Below are positions 5,568 through 9,846 of a stretch of 9,846 bases of DNA, in pieces. This stretch comes from CAZPWF01 sp964590725 (lineage in GTDB: Bacteria; Patescibacteriota; Saccharimonadia; Saccharimonadales; JACQNP01). The position numbers and the translations under genes are program-made. How positions within the stretch are numbered: the first letter of the stretch is position 1; each line of letters begins with the position of its first letter. The notes beneath the pieces were generated by a model. The model ran no database searches and had not been told where the DNA came from. It worked only from the letters and a program-made list of their open reading frames with translations. The stretch is from NCBI GenBank assembly GCA_964590725.1, contig CAZPWF010000028.1:1-9846 (forward strand), in the 5' to 3' direction.

Positions 5568-6062
5568 CTAATTTTCATACGATTTCGTGTAATCACTTCG
5601 GCTCAGATTATCTAGTACTTTTTTTAGCCTACTATCTGGCAAATAATGACCACACGTATTGAACTCTTGCTTACTAAAGCCTGTATATATCGTAATAATA
5701 TAATCGCTGCTATCAGCATAATTGTCACACCTTCCTGGTGTGGCGAATTTGTGCATCCGTTCAAAATCAGTACGCATAATTGTGTCTTTTAACTCCTGAA
5801 GCGAAGCTGGATCAAGTTGCTTATTCACTGGGGCGTCATACATGTTTACTTGGCCGTCTTTATATATGACTATATTCATTGGTGGGCACGCTGATTGACC
5901 GCATTTACCGCCGTAAGATTTCATGCTTACTAGTTTAGTATTATCAGAGAAATATCCAGTTACTGTCAGATAGCCAAAAGTTAGCGCATTAATAACCAAA
6001 GCGGTGCTGACTAAACAAATTATCAACTTCTTTTTCTTTGATAGTGATTTCCAGCTTTTCAT
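5568..6062 (-). CDS. Membrane-anchored extracytoplasmic protein with four cysteines
   Basis: 164 aa. The N-terminus is Lys-rich (SLSKKKK), followed by one hydrophobic segment (about residues 13-36), then an outside domain: a signal anchor or uncleaved signal peptide. The domain has four Cys (54, 59, 112, 137), plausibly two disulfides. CGQSACPPMNIVIYKDGQV followed later by DYIITIYTG resembles the pattern of DUF6438-type domains (Cys-x-Cys-Pro, then I-Y-x-D-G-x-V strands), but this is a remembered likeness, not a search result. It starts 14 nt after the tgt stop with only a weak AGG upstream, so it is probably co-transcribed with tgt. Function unknown. Confidence 0.72.
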   Translation of the reverse strand: MKSWKSLSKKKKLIICLVSTALVINALTFGYLTVTGYFSDNTKLVSMKSYGGKCGQSACPPMNIVIYKDGQVNMYDAPVNKQLDPASLQELKDTIMRTDFERMHKFATPGRCDNYADSSDYIITIYTGFSKQEFNTCGHYLPDSRLKKVLDNLSRSDYTKSYEN

Positions 6063-6076
6063 AAGCTTTATTGTAC

Positions 6077-7147
6077 CTATTTACGGTATTCTTCGCAGAT
6101 TCTTTGCAAGTATCGAATATTATGAATAGAAGCCAGTGTGCCTGCCAGTGGCTCGCCAACTTTAAATTGATGACGGAGAAAGCCCTTGCTGTAGCCCTTA
6201 TCGCAAGAATAACAATCACAGCCAGGTTCAATGACTTCTTTATCTGCTATGAATCGCTCGTTTGTTAGATGGATCTTTTTGTCGCCTGTTATCCAAACCG
6301 TACCATGACGTGCATTACGAGTTGGAAGCACACAATCAAACATGTCTACACCGCACTCAATGCCCTTCCTGACATCTATCGGATCACCAATACCAAGCAA
6401 AAAGCGCGGTCTAGCTGAGTCATCATATAAACCAGAAAGATACTCAAACATTTCGTGCATTTCTGCCTTGGTTTCACCGACAGACAGCCCGCCAATTGCT
6501 ATACCATCCACTGGAAGCGATTGAACAATTTCTAAACTTTCTCTTCGTAAGTTTTTATCTAATCCTCCCTGAACAACTCCAAATATAAGGGGTCGTTCAT
6601 TTTCTTTCATGTCTTTTGTTAACTTTTTGAACTCAGCCAAACTTCGCTCCAACCAACGATGTGTTCGTTCAAACGCTTCATGAGTACGATCCCTACCCTT
6701 TTCGTCCAATGAAGTCACATCATCAAAAGCAACTATCATATCTGCACCAAGTTTCATCTGTATTTGAATTGATATTTCAGGAGAAAGAAACACCGTGTCG
6801 CCGGTTTTTGGATCTTTGAATGTCACACCTTCTTCGGTAATTTTGCGAATTTTTGCTAATGAAAAAACCTGGAATCCGCCTGAATCAGTTAATATAGGGC
6901 CTTTACGGCGTGCGAATTCATGAATTCCACCTAACTTTGCAATTACTTCTTCACCAGGCTGTAAATGCAGATGATAAGTATTACTCAGTACTACCTCTAC
7001 ACCCGTAGATTCAACCTGTTCAGGTGTTAAGCTCTTAACTGCACCGCGAGTTCCATCGGGCATAAACGTCGGCGTCTGCACGTCACCAGCGCGCGTACTC
7101 AGCAAACCTGACCTATGCAATCCACTTTGTTTCTTTACTATAAACAT
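6077..7147 (-). CDS. tgt: Queuine/preQ1 tRNA-guanine transglycosylase
   Basis: 356 aa, full length for bacterial TGT, which exchanges G34 of GUN-anticodon tRNAs (Asp, Asn, His, Tyr) for preQ1 or a related base. Visible: SNTYHLHLQPG; Asp88 in LTDSGGFQVFS; Asp142-Asp143 in VAFDD; GVVQGG; the base-binding loop IAIGGLSVGE; the nucleophile Asp271 in FDCVLPTRNARHG; and the zinc site C310-x-C312-x2-C315 with His342. Nothing essential is missing. It probably shares a transcript with the 164-aa membrane protein. There is no SD; TGT-TACAAT ends 7 nt before the ATG, suggesting a leaderless mRNA. No queuosine biosynthesis gene lies in this window, so the base supplied cannot be told. Confidence 0.97.
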   Translation of the reverse strand: MFIVKKQSGLHRSGLLSTRAGDVQTPTFMPDGTRGAVKSLTPEQVESTGVEVVLSNTYHLHLQPGEEVIAKLGGIHEFARRKGPILTDSGGFQVFSLAKIRKITEEGVTFKDPKTGDTVFLSPEISIQIQMKLGADMIVAFDDVTSLDEKGRDRTHEAFERTHRWLERSLAEFKKLTKDMKENERPLIFGVVQGGLDKNLRRESLEIVQSLPVDGIAIGGLSVGETKAEMHEMFEYLSGLYDDSARPRFLLGIGDPIDVRKGIECGVDMFDCVLPTRNARHGTVWITGDKKIHLTNERFIADKEVIEPGCDCYSCDKGYSKGFLRHQFKVGEPLAGTLASIHNIRYLQRICEEYRK

Positions 7148-7154
7148 CTGCAGT

Positions 7155-7163
7155 ATTGTAACA
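7155..7163 (-). promoter_or_regulatory. Extended -10 promoter element directly before tgt
   Basis: The minus strand has TGTTACAAT; seven bases separate it from the ATG at 7147, so +1 would fall at or one base before the start codon. There is no good -35 at 17 bp. The absence of an SD agrees with leaderless initiation. The same 9-mer precedes the wHTH gene at 702-710. Confidence 0.5.
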
Positions 7164-7261
7164 CTACAAAATAAGCACCGGAGCCAAGATCAGCCAATAG
7201 TTGATATATTTTATCCAACGTCAAAGCCCGCCTTTTTCGTTTATGCTAATCTGTAGTGGTA

Positions 7262-7290
7262 TTGACTTTTTTATTCTGTTATGTTAACAT
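7262..7290 (+). promoter_or_regulatory. Near-consensus promoter of small plus-strand unit
   Basis: -35 TTGACT (7262-7267), a 17-bp spacer, and -10 TAACAT (7285-7290), with TGT before it as an extended -10. It is the best promoter in the window and drives a unit that ends at the terminator at 7446-7475. Predicted +1 is about 7296-7298. Confidence 0.75.
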
Positions 7291-7318
7291 AAGCAGGTTA
7301 AACGGGAGGCGCTCATTT

Positions 7319-7438
7319 TTGAGTACCAACAAGAAGAGTTCCTTAGTGGACTTTAAGCTCTTTTACGAAGAGATAAAGCCATCTAAGAATTCTATCAGTC
7401 GTATACGACGCATTCGACCAGCTTCTCAAACAAGCTAG
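7319..7438 (+). CDS. Small basic protein, 39 aa, TTG start
   Basis: It starts at TTG (7319), nine bases after GGGAGG (7304-7309). An in-frame GTG at 7256 is rejected because it precedes the promoter. The product begins MSTNKKSSLVDFKLFYEEIK and ends SRIRRIRPASQTS. Its N-terminal half looks like one helix (LVDFKLFYEEI); its C-terminal half is strongly basic (RIRRIR), suggesting contact with nucleic acid or ribosome. It has no membrane segment or cysteine. It is the only gene of a compact unit with its own promoter and terminator (about 180 nt), so it is probably well expressed. I recognise no family. The unit might also act as a small RNA with or without translation. Confidence 0.6.
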   Translation: MSTNKKSSLVDFKLFYEEIKPSKNSISRIRRIRPASQTS

Positions 7439-7445
7439 ACGAATG

Positions 7446-7475
7446 AAGCCCCTTGAGGTAACTCAAGGGGCTTTT
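7446..7475 (+). terminator. Rho-independent terminator of the small unit
   Basis: Arms AAGCCCCTTGAG (7446-7457) and CTCAAGGGGCTT (7462-7473) pair perfectly over 12 bp with loop GTAA, followed by T's to 7475. It lies 7 nt after the stop codon of the 39-aa ORF. On the other strand there is no T-tract. Confidence 0.88.
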
Positions 7476-7495
7476 CATATCTATTCCACATGAAC

Positions 7496-7532
7496 GCTTA
7501 TGTTTGCGAGGAACCTCCTTGCAAACATAAGC
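7496..7532. repeat. 12-bp perfect inverted repeat upstream of nrdR
   Basis: GCTTATGTTTGC (7496-7507) is followed after 13 bases by its exact complement GCAAACATAAGC (7521-7532); GAG/CTC can extend the pairing into the loop. Only TTATT follows, so it is a poor terminator in either direction. It lies between the terminator of the small unit and nrdR. It may be an RNA processing or stability hairpin, a backup terminator, or a protein-binding palindrome. The rest of the 7476-7620 gap shows only A/T-rich sequence and the putative nrdR promoter. Confidence 0.7.
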
Positions 7533-7605
7533 TTATTAACGGGGGTGATTGTGAGTTATCCCACTATAAATATACAGTTTTCCACTTGATTAATCTTTAG
7601 CGTAA

Positions 7606-7614
7606 TGTCAATAT
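7606..7614 (+). promoter_or_regulatory. Possible leaderless promoter of nrdR
   Basis: TGT-CAATAT ends 6 nt before the ATG, with TTGATT (7586-7591) 17 bp upstream as a -35. The -10 itself is weak (3 of 6), but the geometry matches the TGT-TACAAT elements before tgt and the wHTH gene, and nrdR likewise lacks an SD. Confidence 0.3.
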
Positions 7615-7620
7615 GTTGTC

Positions 7621-8019
7621 ATGGTTTGCATATATTGTAATAATCAAACACGGGTCGTGAACTCGCGCCCACAAAAAAAGCAAAATACAGTGTGGCGTCG
7701 AAGGAAATGCCAAAGCTGCGAGGCTATATTTACATCTGTAGAAGTTATAGACATGTCTAACTCACTGGTACTAACTGATAAAGACGCAACTGAGCCGTTT
7801 TCACGCGATAAACTCCTAATTAGCCTGTACGACAGCCTTCGACACAGAAAAACAGCCATAGACGATGCAACAGCCCTTACAAATACAATTGTCGGTCAAC
7901 TTATTAACAAAAATACTGAAGCAGCAATATCAAAGTCATTCGTTACTAGCGTAGTACTTAGCGTATTGGAGAAGTTCGACGCTGTTAGCGCCGTTCACTA
8001 TAACGCATATTACGGTTAA
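7621..8019 (+). CDS. nrdR: Transcriptional repressor NrdR (ribonucleotide reductase regulator), short form
   Basis: 132 aa, against about 150 in most NrdR proteins. NrdR senses dATP/ATP through an ATP-cone and represses ribonucleotide reductase operons. The N-terminal zinc ribbon is intact: C3-x2-C6 and C30-x2-C33, with NSRP and the basic WRRRKC typical of the family. The ATP-cone covers about residues 48-130 (VLTDKDATEPFSRDKLLISL onward). The protein ends at YNAYYG, close to where the usual ASVYR segment lies, so the C-terminal tail is trimmed rather than broken. It has no SD and a possible leaderless promoter. Its stop overlaps the convergent glycosyltransferase stop by 4 nt. No ribonucleotide reductase gene lies in the window. 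Confidence 0.92.
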   Translation: MVCIYCNNQTRVVNSRPQKKQNTVWRRRKCQSCEAIFTSVEVIDMSNSLVLTDKDATEPFSRDKLLISLYDSLRHRKTAIDDATALTNTIVGQLINKNTEAAISKSFVTSVVLSVLEKFDAVSAVHYNAYYG

Positions 8020-9620
8020 TCATCCTCGTCTGTTTTGACGTGTTTGACTGTTGCATCAAAGGTATCAAGATACCAACCAAAAATCAGTCGGGTTTGCGAA
8101 TTGAGAGCAGCCAAAGAACTATAACAAATACTGGTAACCGGCAGTAGTATCCACTGTAGAATCATAAAAATATTCCTGTGTTTTTTATAGCGCTTCGGTT
8201 TAGGCGGCAAAGCCTTAAAGCTTAAGAACAAAGTTACTATTATTCCCGCCATCGCAACTGTTTGAATACGGCTTGCCAAAATCGGTAGATAGACTGATGT
8301 ATAGTCGTCAGGATTAAATAACGGTGGAATAAATGCCACTAAGGCCAAAATAAGCGGAGCGGTCGCCCAACTTATGTGGCCCTCCAGTAAGCGCAAAAAC
8401 TTGAACAAAACATCTAGTTTGGGAGCTTTATTTTTAGTAAAAAATCCTTTTTCGGCAACAAAGGCAATATCCGATGCGCCCCAAGCCCAGCGACGAAGCT
8501 GTGTAAATTGCTCTTTAAAAGTCTTTAGATACGTCTTAGCTAATACTGCGTCCTGATAAATCGGTATGAGAATTGGATAAACCTCATAATTACCATCGAA
8601 ACGGAAATAGCTTCTCCAGAACTGATGGCCATCTTCAACAATCGTTCTAACACTCCAAAAATCCATTTCGATTAGAGCCTGCATGCTCTGTGAATGTGAT
8701 GAAAAGTTGCGCAACATATGTGGTCGCAGTGACTGAATAACCATCCAAAATGAGTTACCGGTAGCAATTACACGCATTGGTGCAGGAGCGTCCCAAATAT
8801 TGTTTGTAAATATCGGTACCGGCTGATAAGAAACATGGACCGGATCAACTGATGCTGCAACAGTGTATGTAAGAGCAGTTAGGTAATTATGGTGCGGCCT
8901 GTTATCGGCATCAAGCGTAGTCACCATAACCTTGCTTGGATCTATTTTTTCCTTCTCGAGATATTCCTGCAGTTTTTTACCCCCAAAAGTAGCATTTGGC
9001 CCCTTGCCTTTTACTTCGTTAGGGACGTCTTTTGGATGCTTGACTGCGAAAGCATGTCGAAAATGATGTTTATATTCAGCCATGAGCGCTTTGGCTTCTT
9101 TTTCAATCTGTTCACCAGCTCTCTCTTCATAGGTGAGCACAAAAATTACCTTCTTTATGTCGTAAGTCGATGCTAGCAAGTACTTAATAGTTGGCTCTAA
9201 AATCGCCCTACCATCAGTGTGTGTCGGGATGATAATAGCGTGTATTACCTCGCTTGGTTTTAGAGGTGTTGGATTTGCCTTAATACGATCAATATTTGCA
9301 GCGTGCCAATCTGGAAAATGATGTTTACCGTCAGTCTTTAAAACTTCAAGTTCATCGACAAGCTGTAGCCAGTCGAGTTTTTGAGATTTTTGAAGCTTTG
9401 ACCAGCCCTGTAATACACGAACGTTTAAGCCAATGGCGCGAACAAACCACAACGAGAAAAAGGCTAGAATAAATAATGCCGTGAGGCGTGGGCTAACAAC
9501 ACTCAGAACAAATGGCAGAATTAAAATACTCCAACTCAATAACCCTGGAACCATTTCGAAAAAGCGATATCTCTTTGATTTTTCATTATTCAGCGGGATC
9601 TCTAAGTCTTTTTGCTGCAT
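8016..9620 (-). CDS. Membrane glycosyltransferase, family GT2 (processive-type)
   Basis: 534 aa from the ATG at 9620; a GTG at 9632 would add four residues and overlap the upstream gene by 11 nt. Neither start has a good SD. Two N-terminal membrane segments (about 25-43 and 46-66) precede a cytoplasmic GT-A domain: HAIIIPTHTDG, TLDADNR (Asp237, Asp239, nucleotide-sugar and metal binding), VEDGHQFW (Asp330, catalytic base region) and QLRRWAWGA (Q374-W378, the QxxRW motif). Three or four C-terminal membrane segments follow. The architecture is that of polysaccharide synthases, which use UDP- or GDP-sugars to build and export glycans; the sugar is unknown. The preceding membrane protein ends one base before the ATG, so the two are probably one operon. 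Confidence 0.88.
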   Translation of the reverse strand: MQQKDLEIPLNNEKSKRYRFFEMVPGLLSWSILILPFVLSVVSPRLTALFILAFFSLWFVRAIGLNVRVLQGWSKLQKSQKLDWLQLVDELEVLKTDGKHHFPDWHAANIDRIKANPTPLKPSEVIHAIIIPTHTDGRAILEPTIKYLLASTYDIKKVIFVLTYEERAGEQIEKEAKALMAEYKHHFRHAFAVKHPKDVPNEVKGKGPNATFGGKKLQEYLEKEKIDPSKVMVTTLDADNRPHHNYLTALTYTVAASVDPVHVSYQPVPIFTNNIWDAPAPMRVIATGNSFWMVIQSLRPHMLRNFSSHSQSMQALIEMDFWSVRTIVEDGHQFWRSYFRFDGNYEVYPILIPIYQDAVLAKTYLKTFKEQFTQLRRWAWGASDIAFVAEKGFFTKNKAPKLDVLFKFLRLLEGHISWATAPLILALVAFIPPLFNPDDYTSVYLPILASRIQTVAMAGIIVTLFLSFKALPPKPKRYKKHRNIFMILQWILLPVTSICYSSLAALNSQTRLIFGWYLDTFDATVKHVKTDEDD

Positions 9621-9621
9621 C

Positions 9622-9846
9622 TTATTTAACACCGTACATTAAGGCATTGCTTACAATAATTGAAAGTACTAGCAGCAATACACCCAATCCAAGCACGGTA
9701 ATTGCATAATGACGACGCATCGAATACATTTTTATACTCATCGTCGTATGGATAACTAAAACCATAAATGAAAAAACAATAAAACTAATATAAGTCAGTG
9801 GCGACGAGCTATATTTACGAGCGCTTAACCCGAGATCTGGTCGATA
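9622..9846 (-). CDS. C-terminal fragment of an integral membrane protein
   Basis: The last 74 codons of a gene entering from the right edge; no start is present. Two hydrophobic segments are clear, LTYISFIVFSFMVLVIHTTM and ITVLGLGVLLLVLSIIVSNA, separated by the basic loop KMYSMRRHY, which by the positive-inside rule is probably cytoplasmic. It ends in MYGVK with a TAA at 9622-9624, one base from the glycosyltransferase ATG. Close linkage suggests a shared role in cell-surface glycan synthesis or export, but the family cannot be named from this part. Confidence 0.75.
   Translation of the reverse strand, partial: YRPDLGLSARKYSSSPLTYISFIVFSFMVLVIHTTMSIKMYSMRRHYAITVLGLGVLLLVLSIIVSNALMYGVK

Noticed and set aside
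5989..6231. 80-aa minus-strand ORF overlapping the end of tgt and start of the 164-aa gene
   Set aside because: It lies in another frame within two well-supported genes and has no SD.
7256..7438. 60-aa version of the small protein from GTG at 7256
   Set aside because: This start lies upstream of the -35 box, so it would not be in the mRNA; the TTG at 7319 has its own SD.
7562..7577. ACTATAAATATACAGT as an NrdR box for autoregulation
   Set aside because: One half resembles ACACWATA but the other half does not keep the palindrome, and no second phased box is present.
7556..7586. Two DnaA-box-like sequences, TTATCCCAC and TTTTCCACT
   Set aside because: Both are imperfect, only two occur, and there is no dnaA, dnaN or clear AT-rich unwinding element; insufficient for an origin.

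Overview
The window looks like a compact, AT-rich chromosomal segment of a small-genome bacterium, most plausibly Patescibacteria/CPR and perhaps Saccharibacteria. This is an inference from several signs: very short intergenic gaps, overlapping stops and starts, a threonyl-tRNA synthetase without its N-terminal TGS domain, a short NrdR, a winged-helix/nucleotidyltransferase-like regulator beside an MBL-fold hydrolase, and several genes with no Shine-Dalgarno sequence. All reading frames fit the standard bacterial code; TAA, TAG and TGA all act as stops. No mobile element, CRISPR array or phage gene is visible.

Left block (about 1-4940, all minus strand): a likely operon read from right to left. 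It starts with a structured leader that I interpret as a T-box riboswitch. Then come thrS, a HAD-family 5'(3')-deoxyribonucleotidase, an alkyltransferase-like DNA-repair protein (ATL), a small unknown protein, miaA, a winged-helix regulator, and the first 17 codons of an MBL-fold metallo-hydrolase cut by the window edge. Themes are translation (thrS, miaA), nucleotide pool control and repair of alkylated DNA.

Middle block (about 4960-5570): mostly non-coding or tiny genes. It holds a predicted minus-strand small RNA with its own terminator, a plus-strand tRNA-Val(GAC) with encoded CCA and a 17-bp hairpin after it, and a 32-codon ORF with a strong ribosome binding site.

Right block (5568-9846): a minus-strand pair of tgt and an anchored cysteine-containing extracytoplasmic protein. 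Next comes a small plus-strand transcription unit with a near-consensus promoter, a 39-codon basic protein and a clear terminator. A large perfect inverted repeat follows, then plus-strand nrdR. nrdR converges on, and overlaps by 4 nt, a minus-strand membrane GT2 glycosyltransferase. The glycosyltransferase is preceded by the end of another membrane protein running off the right edge.

The most notable items are the thrS T-box leader, the unlisted small genes and small RNA, and a recurring extended -10 motif (TGT-TACAAT-like) placed 6-7 nt before ATG of genes that lack an SD, which suggests leaderless transcription.
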